Made by a program: the position numbers and the translations under genes. The notes below the pieces were generated by a model. That model had not been told where the DNA came from. It did no database searches and worked only from the letters and a program-made list of their open reading frames with translations. 64,000 bases of DNA, taken from assembly GCA_963930655.1 (NCBI GenBank), contig OZ005605.1, positions 22,761,501-22,825,500 on the forward strand. Reading direction: 5' to 3'. This document shows, one piece after another, positions 47,883 through 59,534 of this stretch. The stretch's first letter is position 1; every line of letters begins with the position of its first letter. The stretch is from Myrica gale. Taxonomy: Eukaryota > Streptophyta > Magnoliopsida > Fagales > Myricaceae.

Positions 47883-47890
47883 GGATATAC
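47883..47890 (-). promoter_or_regulatory. P1BS site, MIR399-like copy 6
   Basis: GGATATAC matches GNATATNC, and a TTATATATGG TATA-like box (minus strand, about 47863-47872) lies between it and the hairpin. The layout is the same as for copies 4 and 5. Confidence 0.7.
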
Positions 47891-48187
47891 CTTCCAATAG
47901 AAGTATCTACTATCTCCATTGGAAAAATGCTTTCCTTGTGGAACTAAAGGCTTCCACAACTTTATTCCCCCCCGACCTTGACCACTATCTTGGGAGCAAT
48001 ATCACCGCCAACAAAAAGTGTTCGTTAATGCACTTGAAATCCCCATGCACGGATACTACTTTCCCATTTCGATGCATCGCATCCCGATTTAATTAGTTGG
48101 TAACTTGGTCATCTTTCCAGTTGGAGAACCCTATTACCTTTCATCAAAAGGTTCAACCTTGGATTAATCAATGTCATTGATTAAGAT

Positions 48188-48212
48188 GGAAGATTCGCGA
48201 GCATGAATGTTC
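48188..48212 (-). promoter_or_regulatory. Recurrent non-coding block, copy D (upstream of MIR399-like copy 6)
   Basis: GGAAGATTCGCGAGCATGAA followed by TGTTC matches the block with a three-base insertion and some changes. It lies about 390 bp upstream of hairpin 6. ACTCGAG follows at about 48312. Confidence 0.45.
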
Positions 48213-48911
48213 CCTATATCTGCTCTCGATCGAATTTCCTATATTCTTATCCTATCTACGCCCTCTTTTCCCCTGGAAAGGAAGACGACCCTAAAAGCAT
48301 GCACTAATGGACTCGAGAAAAAACAAGAAAACATTGGTTGGAATTATATGCGGAAGCTCGAGGAAGCCACTTCTTTTTTGGATTTTTTTATTCCTATCTG
48401 TCCATGGTCCATGATCCACATGTACAATCGCATGTTGACATATGGTGACATGCAGGTGTAGTATTGATAGATCAAAGTAAACCCATTGGGGGTGCAGAAG
48501 GGGGCTCCAGCCCACTAAGTTCCCATGAAGCTTCCTTAAAGAAGTTATTTATAAAATTATATATGTATTTATTAATAAAATACTATTATATCGCTCCCTA
48601 GCAAAAACTCAGCTCTGGTACTGCAATTTTCTTGATTTTTTTTGTACAATTCACTTTTCTTGCTCACCTGGTTAAAGAGATGCCTGTGGGGGGCTACAAT
48701 CCAAGCTTAAGTGGCCAGTAGACAGAACAACTCTTCGGGAAGAATGTAACTTTGTCTTTCTGGTAACTTCTCGCGTGACCTAGCCTGTCCTCCGCACTTT
48801 ACTTTATGCTGGTAAAAGATTCAACACTGGTTATTTGCAGCAGCTCGTGGACAAAAAACAAATCTCAGTGAATGAAGGGTATGATAGGGAAATTTTTCTG
48901 GTTTAAATTTC

Positions 48912-49082
48912 GGGAATTTGATAGTTTAATTCTTAGGTTTATACTTTTTGCATTTTAGACCTTCAATTTTAAATTTCAAATTTAATCTCTTTATATTTTT
49001 TACTTTAAACAAATAAACCCTTCAGTCACAATTCTGTCCTTCCTCTTAGCAGCAGCTTCAAATCATCAACCACGTAAGTAAA
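48912..49082 (+). repeat. Left terminal inverted repeat of the Pack-MULE
   Basis: It shares with the right end phrases such as TAGGTTTATACTT, CAATTTTAAATTTCAAATTTA, ATAAACCCTTC and AAATCATCAACCACGTAAG. It leads directly towards the captured chaperonin fragment and may supply its promoter. Confidence 0.85.
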
Positions 49083-49185
49083 TGTAAAAGTTAAAACCCC
49101 AGTAAATATGACGCGGGTAGCTCATGACTTTCCTGACTTGTCAGAATGGTTTTTGCACCTGCACTGGCGAAAACGTAAAAGTTAA

Positions 49186-49390
49186 GGCTATGTTTGTTTC
49201 ATATCTTATAAAATTTTCAAAAACTTTTCACTCACTTTTTCATCAATTCCAATATTTTTTTAACAATCCTAATAACTTTTTACAAATTCTAACAATTTTT
49301 AACACACTTTTCACCAATCCTAAAAGAATCTACACTACTTCCAAAAAAAAAGTAAAAAACAAAAACTGTTTTGAGATCCCAAACGTAGCC
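49186..49390. mobile_element. MITE with TAA duplication, inside the Pack-MULE
   Basis: TAA flanks both sides (49183-49185 and 49391-49393). The ends are GGCTATGTTTG and, inverted, GGCTACGTTTG. The interior phrases (TTTTTACAAATTCTAA and TTTTCACCAATCC) recur in the element at 61765-61981. The 3-bp TAA duplication suggests a PIF/Harbinger (Tourist-like) MITE. Confidence 0.7.
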
Positions 49391-49499
49391 TAAAACTCCT
49401 CAAAACCTCTGAAAATCCTCGGCGTTCGAAAACGCGAGTCCTGCTAAGTGCAAAGGGCGAAGGCCTAGAGGCAGAACTATTTCTTCAACTCCTAGAGAG

Positions 49500-50112
49500 A
49501 TGTTTGTTTCTCTCTCTTCCCCGCCACTCTTCACTCAGCAATTCTGTTTCCTGTAAGTCTCTTTGTATGTATTGTTATGCGTTTTTTATTTGGAGGTAGT
49601 GTATTTAATTTGTTGATTTTGAACTAACGGTAATACTGCTGCAGAATCTATTTAGGAACCACAGAGTATCTGGGTTATCCAGAAATCCACAGGTCGTGAG
49701 GAAACTTGTGGTTAGAGCAGGCCCAAAGAGGGTATCTTTTGGTAGAGAATGTAGGGATGCCTTGCAAGCTAGGATTGATAAGTTCGCTGATGCTGTTTCT
49801 CTTAGGACCTAGATGTATCTGGGTTTTCATCATTTTCAACTTTTTGTATCCGGCTAGTTTGCACTATTTTTTGCCCATTCCGTTCGTTTATCTGTTTGCT
49901 TATTTCTAAAGCTTTAAGGTTGCTACCATTATATGCTCTCTGTTCTAAGCTCCAAATGGAGCTCAGAGTAGAAGATACGTAGCATGATTGCAAACTTCCG
50001 AAACTTATTTCTGGAGCTCTGCGAATAATAAATGATGGTGTTACAATTGCTCGATCCATAGAGCCTTCATATGCAATTGAAAATACAGGCGCAATGCTAA
50101 TCCATGAGGTCA
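49500..50112 (+). pseudogene. Captured fragment of a plastid chaperonin-60 alpha gene
   Basis: Exon 1 (49500-49552) reads MFVSLSSPPLFTQQFCF before a GTAAGT donor. Exon 2 from 49645 follows a TGCTGCAG acceptor and reads [20 protein letters not shown] and then DKFADAVSL. It breaks where TLGPRG is expected, because about five bases are missing near 49805. A third block (about 49985-50112) reads INDGVTIARSIE and then AIENTGAMLIHEV. These match the start of the mature chloroplast Cpn60 alpha, closest in my memory to CPN60A2 (At5g18820). Introns are retained, so capture was at DNA level. The rest of the roughly 550-residue protein is absent, and the exon 1-2 junction does not keep frame. Not functional as a chaperonin. 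Confidence 0.82.
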
Positions 50113-50679
50113 TTCATGGTTGCTACATAATTCTGTCCCCTGGTCTTGTGCTGGTGCTTTTTGAGACACAAGTAATCATAGATAAGTAAATCTTCACATT
50201 GCCAAGCTCACGCCACTTTCAAGTAGGTTTAGACAATCCCAGAATGCTCTCAGATACAAAGCAGCAGAAAATGCAAAACTAACAAGTGCCAGAATGTCCT
50301 TTACCAGTTACCACGCCCGTTGGCTTGCTTAATTGATTAAAGTTTTCACCAGGCGTGCATGTGACCCACTGTGGATACAACTCCGTGTTTGAGAGAATTG
50401 TTGGAGAGGTGTCGACGATCTGTACAGGGTCGGCTCAACCCTTAGCCAACTTAGGCTGTTGCCTAAGGCCCCACTTAGAGCAAGAGGCCCCACAACTTTA
50501 AAGAAAAATAAAAATAAAAATACAAATACCCTTAAATACATGATGAACAAATAAATTAAAAATATAAAGGTCCCACTTGATTAGTAATTTTATATCTCAA
50601 AATTTTATAAAAATTATTTTTAAATAAAATTTTAAATATTTTTAAAAAAATTATATAAAAAGGCCTAAGGTCGCAATAT
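50113..50679. other. Pack-MULE interior with an hAT-like relic
   Basis: Sequence at 50430-50680 has the CAGGGTCGGCTC start and GCCTAAGGCCCCAC phrases of a common plant hAT-type repeat, then AT-rich sequence and AAAAAGGCCTAAGG. The right end is not clear. The preceding 300 bases are unassigned and may be further captured sequence. Confidence 0.4.
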
Positions 50680-51171
50680 GATGGGTTTTTACGAAGAATG
50701 GATTCCTCAAGAGCTTGGAAGTAGTTTTGGGAGAAGAACAGGGAAAGAGGATGCACGAGGAGAACAAGGAAAGTGAGGTTCTGGAGCTCGTTGAGGAAGT
50801 CAAGGACTGGCCGGAAAGGTTGGTCCAACTGATCCTTATAAGAAACATGAGGTTTTTAAGCTTGGTAATGGCGGAGCAGGACTTTTTTTTACAGTCGTGT
50901 GATCTTTCTTCTACGTGGGTTTCACATCTTTGGGTTGACTTATATGGAGAAAGAGAAGGAGAACGTTGCTTACCCACGTATGTATTGCGTACAAAGAGGG
51001 AGACGAAGAGCGTCGCCAAGTGATGAGCAATGAAGAGGACGTCATCTGGGAAGAAGATGATGTAGTGGATAAGGTCCATTAAGAAGTAGGAAATGTTGTA
51101 GTCGAGGACTAAGTTCTGTTGTCTCGTGTTCGGAGAGGCGAAACTGCAGTTGCAGTCGACGAGCAGAGAGT

Positions 51172-52744
51172 TGTCACACCCCAGACCCAGCAGGGTCCAA
51201 CAGTGGACTTTTTCGTTAAACAAAATTTCAAGTAACTCAAAATCTATAATTCATTTATTCCAAATAAACTTAAATATATAGTCCTCACTTTCAAAATCAT
51301 AAACTTAAATAAAAGTCTCAATAAAACAAAATGCAATGTAAAATAAAATAAAACTTCATTCTCATCTATCCCAGCCCGCATGCCATCTAAGCTCGATCCT
51401 CAGCATGCTCCTCTAAATTATCTGAAAATAGGAATATATTAACGGAGTGAGTTCGACAACTCAGTAAGCGGAGAATAAAAATATTAATAATAATCTTTTA
51501 AAATAAATCTCCAATTGATTTTTCAGTAGTTCAGAAATTTCCCTTAGGCAATATCAGTAAGCCATATTTACTCTATGGCAGGGTTGTGTCATCACTCCGA
51601 AGAATAGATGCACCAGTAATCAGTAATCAATGAGTTGGTACCAACAGAGACAGTAATAACAGTAATCAGTAATACATATTGCCACCGGGATTTCAAACAT
51701 AAAACAGTAATTAACAACATAAAATCATATTTCAGTATAAACCAGTAATTGAATAACAGTGAATCCAAAAAAATTGAAAACAGACTTCAGTATAATTTTC
51801 AAACCCGTCATTTCATATAATCGAGGAAAAATCTATCGTTACCCCGCTTACCTGACTCGCTTGAAAATTAGATATTCCCGCTATTAGCACAACCTAACAG
51901 TAATCCGAAAAAATAATTAGGGATCAAAATGATGTTTGAAACCTGAATTTCACAATGTATAATTCGTTCAACTATTTGAAACGAATTACACACGTGATCG
52001 GAGTAGAAAAAGAACAGAGCATACCGTCGCCGAAAAACTTCAAAAATTCGCAGCAAAGAGGGAGAGAGAGACAGAGAAAAATTTCTCAAAAATGATGTAT
52101 GAGGTCAGATTTGAGAGGTGTGCTCAACCTCTGAACGAGCTCCCCCTTTTATAGGTGAGGAGAACCAAGATTTGGCCGAAAATTGCATTGAATCTCGGTT
52201 GAAACTTATGGCTTTTCGAAATCCATCATTAAACACAATAAATCATTTTATTTATGAAGAATCTTCGAGATATTGTCAAAGGAGTTGAATAGGCTTCGAA
52301 ATCTAGACAAAAGGAGGTGTAACGGGTGAGAAAATGAAGAGAGAGAGACTGATTTATGAGAGAGAAACAACTGGTCGGCGAAAAGCCATGTAACAGCTGT
52401 GGAATTCGAAAAATTAGGGTTGAGGAAGAAGATGAATCAAAACGCAACGTTTTACTAAAATATCAAACCGGGCGAAAAGAAGTTTAAGTAGTTTAAAAGT
52501 TCATTAAAACTTAACAACACAGCAGGCGCCTCAGTGGTCCGCGCGCCTCTCTCCTCTCCCAAGCGCCCCAGTTCGAATCCTCGTGTTGCCTCTTTTCTCA
52601 TTTAAACGTCTAAACATAATAAATATAATGCGCGTCCTATTAAAACATGAAAACGTTTGCAGCTCAGTGGTTTCCCTTTGTTTACCACGAGCCCAGGAGT
52701 TCAAATCCTGCCATGCCCCTTTTTATTTAAAACGGGTTTTCACA
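51172..52744 (-). repeat. 3' LTR of the Ty3/gypsy element
   Basis: It is 1,573 bp, starts TGTGAAAACCC and ends GGTGTGACA on the minus strand, and is almost identical to the copy at 57785-59353. Confidence 0.93.
52521..52719 (+). other. Two tRNA-like (Pol III box) segments inside the LTR
   Basis: The plus strand at 52521-52592 reads CGCCTCAGTGGTCC then CCAGTTCGAATCCTCG. At 52656-52719 it reads GCAGCTCAGTGG then GGAGTTCAAATCCTGCC. Both pairs resemble A and B boxes of tRNA or SINE heads. The same two segments recur in the other LTR at about 59130-59201 and 59265-59328. They are antisense to the element's own transcription. Confidence 0.6.
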
Positions 52745-53166
52745 TCCTCCCCCCTAATAAAAATTTTGTCCTCGAAATTTGCTACAATTTATAAAGATAC
52801 CTGACAAGTCCTCCTCATCGCTCTCAGCTTCATCTATGGGTCCGCTATCATCGATTTCATCCGGCACTCCAAAGGGTACCTCCTCAGTGTCTTCGATCAA
52901 AATATACTCTGGTAAAGCTATGAACCTAATAATATCACCTTCATCATCTGACTCATCTCCCCAGAAGTAACGTAGGGTTCTGGTTCTTATTGCTGGTAAA
53001 TATCTGCGACGTGGGTTCGATTGAGAAAGTATATCTACCCAACTTAATCCCGTCATCCTGAAATCACAAATTATTAGTAACAGATATAAAGACTAATCCT
53101 CACAATAGTACAAATCATACAGTCCATCCTAAAATCATCAACAATATAACCTTAGTACCAGAAATT
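52745..53166 (-). other. Spacer between the coding region and the 3' LTR
   Basis: The purine tract lies next to the LTR. A minus-strand open stretch of about 100 codons (52754-53056) is Asp/Glu-rich (DESDDEGDIIRF, DEAESDEEDLSG). It belongs to the element but I cannot assign a function. Confidence 0.5.
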
Positions 53167-56100
53167 TCAATTCTCAAATAAATTTGGGTATTTTTGTTGC
53201 ATTTCCTCTTCAAGCTCCCATGTAGCCTCTCCTTGGGTGTGATTATTCCAAAGTACTTTGACTAGTGGAATGGTTCTGGTCCGCAAAACTTGATCCTTTC
53301 GTTCAATGATTCGCAGAGGTTCTTCAGGATATGATAAATTCTCCTGAATCCGCAATGGCTCAAAATCTATGACATGAGTGGGGTAATGCACATATCGCCT
53401 TAACATAGATACATGAAAGACATTGTGAACTCCCGAAAGCATTGGCGGCAGAGCGATTTGATAAGCCACTGGTCCCACTCTACCGAGAATCTCAAATGGT
53501 CCAATATACCTAGGACTCAGCTTGCCCTTCTTTCCAAACCTCATTACTCCTTTTGTTGGAGAAACCCTTAGGAAAATCTTATCCCCCACCTCAAATTCCA
53601 ACTTTCTTCGATGTCTGTCAGCATAACTCTTTTGTCGACTCTGAGCAGCTTTCAACCTTTCTTGGATACATATAACTTTTTCTGATGTTTTTTGTATGAT
53701 CTCTGGCCCCAAAATTTGTCTTTCCCCCACTTCACTCCAGTATAGCGGCGATCGGCATCTTCTTCCGTATAGAGCCTCATACGGTGCCATCTTGATGCTC
53801 GCTTGAAAACTATTATTATAAGCGAATTCCACTAGAGGTAAGTATCGTATCCAGCTGCCCTTGAAGTCGAGTACACAAGCCCGCAACATATCTTCCAAAA
53901 TCTGAATGGTTCTTTCTGATTGACCGTCACTTTGAGGATGAAAGGTTGTACTGAAGTTTAACTTAGTACCAAGAGCCTTTTGCAAACTCTTCCAAAATTT
54001 CGAGGTGAAACGCGGATCTCGATCTGACACTATTGACACAGGTACTCCATGCAGCCGAACTATTTCTTGTACATATAACTCCGCTAACTTCTCCATAGAA
54101 TACCCGATCTTGATAGGTATGAAGTGAGCAGTTTTCGTCAATCTGTCCACCACGACCCAAATAGCATCTTGACCGCTTAATGCTCGCGGTAAACCCACTA
54201 CAAAATCCATGGAAATATTCTCCCACTTCCATTCTGGAATTTCAAGTGGTTGTAATGGTCCAGCTGGTCTTTGATGCTCAGCTTTGACTTGCTGACACGT
54301 GAGACACTGCTCTACAAACTTCGCTATCTCCCTTTTCATCCCATTCCACCAGAATGTCTCCTTCAAATCACGATACATTTTGGTACTCCCCGGGTGTACT
54401 GTGTAAAGAGATTGATGAGCTTCCTCTAAAATCTGTCTCTTTATCTCCTTATTATTAGGCACACATAACCTATTCTTAAATCTCAGCACCCCATTATCTG
54501 AAATATTAAAATCAACTTTATCTCCAGTACGTACCTCTGCTTCAAGCTTCGATAGGCCTACATCTTCCTTTTGAGCCACCTTGATCCTTTCTATTAAGTC
54601 TGATTGAATCACCAGACTAGCCATAACAGCTTGTCGATCTCCATCTACCAACGAAATCCCTTCCCTTTCCAATTCCATCAAAATCTCATGTGGAGGATTT
54701 AAAACTGCCACCACAGCTTCAGACGACTTTCTACTTAATGCATCAGCAACCACATTGGCTTTTCCGGGGTGGTAACTGATTGTACAGTCATAGTCTTTGA
54801 TTAATTCCAGCCACCTCCTTTGTCTCATGTTCAATTCCTTCTGAGTGAAGAAATACTTGAGACTCTTGTGATCGGTGAAAATTTCACATCTTACTCCATA
54901 TAAGTGATGCCTCCAAATCTTCAATGCAAAGACCACCGCTGCCAATTCAAGGTCGTGTGTAGGATAGTTCTGCTCATGCCTCTTTAACTGACGAGAGGCG
55001 TAAGCAACAACTTTCTCATGTTGCATTAACACACAACCTAAACCCTTCCTCGAGGCATCACTATAGATCACATAGCCTTCAGAGCCAGATGGAATCGTCA
55101 ACACCGGGGCAGTAATTAATCGTTGCTTCAATTCTTGGAAACTCCGCTCGCATTCATCAGTCCACACGAACTTACTCCCTTTCCTGGTCAACGAAGTCAG
55201 CGGTACCGCAATCTTGGAGAACCCCTCAATAAAACGTCGATAATATCCTGCAAGTCCCAAGAAACTTCTAATCTCGTGGACATTCTTCGGTTGCGCCCAG
55301 TTGACTATCGCTTCTACCTTACTTGGGTCTACAGAGATTCCTCCCTTAGACACCACATGACCCAAAAATGAGATAGTATCCAGCCAAAACTCACATTTCT
55401 TCAGCTTAGCGTATAACTTCTTCTCCTTTAAGGTCTGAAGCGCTAACCTTAAATGTTCTTCGTGCTCCTCTGGACTTTTAGAATAAATTAAGATGTCGTC
55501 TATAAAGACCACAACAAACTTATCCAAAAAGTTCCGAAATACTCGATTCATGAAATCCATGAATACTGCAGGAGCATTGGTTAAACCAAAAGGCATTACC
55601 AAAAACTCATAATGACTGTACCTTGTCCTAAACGCCGTCTTTGGTAATCTTCAATTTTGACCTTCAATTGGTGGTATCCAGATCGCAAATCAATTTTGGA
55701 GAACACCTGAGCTCCCTGGAGTTGATCAAATAAGTCATCGATGCGAGGTAATGGATATCTATTCTTAATCGTAACTCGATTCAACTCCCTATAATCTATG
55801 CACATCCTCATAGTTCCATCTTTCTTTTTCACGAACAGCACCGGAGCTCCCCACGGTGATACGCTTGGCCTAATAAAGCCCTTCTCTATTAACTCTTGCA
55901 GTTGCTCCTTGAGTTCAGCAAGTTCTGGGGGTGCCATCCTGTAAGGAGCTTTAGATATGGGTGTCGTACCCGGTAGTAGTTCTATTGCAAACTCTACCTC
56001 TCGATCGGGAGGTATCCCAGATAAATCCTCAGGAAAAACTTCTGGGTACTCCTTCACTACTGGAATGTCCTCCAACTTAAGCTCCTTCTTTGGTACCTCT

Positions 56101-57784
56101 ACCACGCAGGCTAAAAATCCCTGACATCCTTCCCGTAATAATCGTTTCACTTGAATAGCAGAAACGAATGCAGGGAGAGTACGTATTCGGGATCCTACAA
56201 ACTTAAATTCTTGTTCTCCTGGGGGTTTGAAGATAACCTCTTTCTTAAAACAATCAACACTAGCGTAATTGACAGCTAGCCAGTCCATCCCTAGGATCAC
56301 GTCAAACCCATGCATACTAAACATCACCAGATTAGCTGGCAACATCCTCCCTTCTATCATAATAGGACACTGTCTACATACTTTCCTACATACCACTGAA
56401 TTCCCCGTTGGAGTTGCCAGAGAAAGATTAAACTCTAGCAACTCCGTCTTCAGGCCGCATAACTTAACAAAGGTCGTGGAAATGAAAGAATGCGTAGCTC
56501 CCGAATCAAATAATACTACGGCTTTGGCAGAGAATAATGGAATTGTACCTTTCACCACCTCGTTATTTCCTTCTGGTTCCTCCGGGGTCAAGGCGTATAC
56601 GCGAGCTTGCACATTATTGCGATGATTGTTGTTGTTATGTGGAGTTTGATTGTTTCCTCTCTGCTGGTTCGAGTTTCCTTCATTCATGGTTGCTGGATAA
56701 GGACAATTCTTTACGTAATGACCCGCTTTTCCACAACGAAAGCATAACTTCGCCTCTACTCGGCAATCTCCCCAGTGTGTACGGTTACACCTCGCACAAA
56801 AAGAACTTTGTGGCCTGTTCTGAATACTTTGATTTCCTTGATCTCTTCCCATCCTGCCATCATCACTTCTTCTCTTCAGAGGACCCTGATTGATGTTAGA
56901 ACGAGGTCCTTGAGGCGCAGATCTCTTCCTTTGCTCGAATTGCTCGTTGCTTCGCCGGATACTCTGCTCTATCACCGTTGCCTTGTTTACTAAATCAGCA
57001 AAGTTATTAATTTGGAACCCCACCACGCGATCATAAACGCGATAGTGAAGACCTTCTTCAAACTTCCGAGCTTTCCGTTCTTCATCCGGAATCAGATATA
57101 AGGCAAAACGAGACAGCTCAATAAATTTAGCTGCGTACTCGTGCACACTCATAGAACCTTGGACTAAATTAAGGAACTCCCTGGCCTTCGAATCACGAAC
57201 CGACCTTGGGAAAAATCGTGCGTAAAATATCTCCTTGAAACGTTCCCATGTGAGAGCTTCTCCTCCTAATGCTCCTTCCTGAAGTGTTCGTTCAGCAATC
57301 CACCAACGCTTCGCTTCGCCGGTTAACTTAAACGTAGCATAAAGCACCTTCTGCTCTTCTGTGCAATGTAAAACCCGGAGTATATCTTCAATGTGCTGAA
57401 TCCAATCTTCAGCGGCGGAGGGATCAGCTTTCCCCTCGAACGTCATCGGGTGCGTACGATTGAATTGTTCGATAGTGCAGCCCTCGGCAACCGTATTCGT
57501 ATTTCGCGTTCCCGAATTGCGCGCGATTTCCTCCATAACTTGGTGTGTCACTTCTCGTATAACGGCCGAATTATGAGAACTCGGTCCAGATCGCGATTCG
57601 CCATTAATGGCCTCATTCAGGTTAAACGAGTTAGCGAGATTTGACATCCTGTAACAATGACTATTACTCATGGAACTATTGACACCAATAAAATATCAAA
57701 CATATAATCATAAGCTACCCAATCCTACCCAAAACTCGAAAAGTGAAGTGTACAGAATCTATAACCGTTCCTCTGATACCAAAC

Positions 57785-59353
57785 TGTCATACCCCAGACC
57801 CAGCAGGGTCCAACAGTGGACTTTTTCGTTAAACAAAATTTCAAGTAACTCAAAATATATAATTCATTTATTCCAAATAAACTTAAATATATAGTCCTCA
57901 CTTTCAAAATCATAAACTTAAATAAAAGTCTCAATAAAACAAAATGCAATGTAAAATAAAATAAAACTTCATTCTCATCTATCCCAGCCCGCATGCCATC
58001 TAAGCTCGATCCTCAGCATGCTCCTCTAAATTATCTGAAAATAGGAATATATTAACGGAGTGAGTTCGACAACTCAGTAAGCGGAGAATAAAAATATTAA
58101 TAATAATCTTTTAAAATAAATCTCCAATTGATTTTTCAGTAGTTCAGAAATTTCCCTTAGGCAATATCAGTAAGCCATATTTACTCTATGGCAGGGTTGT
58201 GTCATCACTCCGAAGAATAGATGCACCAGTAATCAGTAATCAATGAGTTGGTACCAACAGAGACAATAATAACAGTAATTAGTAATACATATTGCCACCG
58301 GGAGTTCAAACATAAAACAGTAATTAACAACATAAAATCATATTTCAGTATAAACCAGTAATTGAATAACAGTGAATCCAAAAAAATTGAGACTTCAGTA
58401 TAATTTTCAAACCCGTCATTTCATATAATCGAGGAAAAATCTATCGTTACCCCGCTTACCTGACTCGCTTGAAAATTAGATATTCCCGCTATTAGCACAA
58501 CCTAACAGTAATCCGAAAAAATAATTAGGGATCAAAATGATGTTTGAAACCTGAATTTCACAATGTATAATTCGTTCAACTATTTGAAACGAATTACACA
58601 CGTGATCGGAGTAGAAAAAGAACAGAGCATACCGTCGCCGAAAAACTTCAAAAATTCGCAGCAAAGAGGGAGAGAGAGAGACAGAGAAAATTTCTCAAAA
58701 ATGATGTATGAGGTCAGATTTGAGAGGTGTGCTCAACCTCTGAACGAGCTCCCCCTTTTATAGGTGAGGAGAACCAAGATTTGGCCGAAAATTGCATTGA
58801 ATCTCGGTTGAAACTTATGGCTTTTCGAAATCCATCATTAAACACAATAAATCATTTTATTTATGAAGAATCTTCGAGATATTGTCAAAGGAGTTGAATA
58901 GGCTTCGAAATCTAGACAAAAGGAGGTGTAACGGGTGAGAAAATGAAGAGAGAGAGACTGATTTATGAGAGAGAAACAACTGGTCGGCGAAAAGCCATGT
59001 AACAGCTGTGGAATTCGAAAAATTAGGGTTGAGGAAGAAGATGAATCAAAACGCAACGTTTTACTAAAATATCAAACCGGGCGAAAAGAAGTTTAAGTAG
59101 TTTAAAAGTTCATTAAAACTTAACAACACAGCAGGCGCCTCAGTGGTCCGCACGCCTCTCTCCTCTCCCAAGCGCCCCAGTTCGAATCCTCGCGTTGCCT
59201 CTTTTCTCATTTAAACGTCTAAACATAATAAATATAATGCGCGTCCTATTAAAACATGAAAACGTTTGCAGCTCAGTGGTTTCCCTTTGTTTACCACGAG
59301 CCCAGGAGTTCAAATCCTGCCATGCCCCTTTTTATTTAAAACGGGTTTTCACA
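57785..59353 (-). repeat. 5' LTR of the Ty3/gypsy element
   Basis: It is 1,569 bp and differs from the 3' LTR at only about eight bases plus a small indel by eye. The gag region begins about 110 bp inside it. Confidence 0.93.
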
Positions 59354-59534
59354 GAGTAGGCGGCTAAGCAAAGAGCGGGTGTGCCGTGTGCGAGGGAGAT
59401 GAAGCAGCTGGAGGCTTCCGGGCAGGTCTTAGGGCTCCAATTACGGAAGACGACGAAGTAGCCAATTATGTCGGGATTCTTTCCGAATAGAGGAAGAGAA
59501 GGTTCGGTTGCCGTGGAAAACTGTACGGTCTCTT

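Larger units (their letters stand above)
51172..59353 (-). mobile_element. Ty3/gypsy LTR retrotransposon (Tekay/Del-like chromovirus), nearly whole and young
   Basis: LTRs lie at 51172-52744 (3') and 57785-59353 (5'), with a GAGT direct repeat outside (51168-51171 and 59354-59357). A primer site complementary to initiator tRNA-Met (TTTGGTATCAGAG on the minus strand, about 57771-57784) follows the 5' LTR, and a purine tract (TTAGGGGGGAGGA) precedes the 3' LTR. The coding region (about 53167-57671) holds gag with a [14 protein letters not shown] knuckle, protease (FDSGATHSF), reverse transcriptase, RNase H ([10 protein letters not shown]), integrase ([11 protein letters not shown]) and a C-terminal chromodomain-like tail. 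It looks nearly whole with about one break. The LTRs differ at roughly eight positions plus a small indel, which suggests insertion within about the last million years under usual plant rates. Confidence 0.92.
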
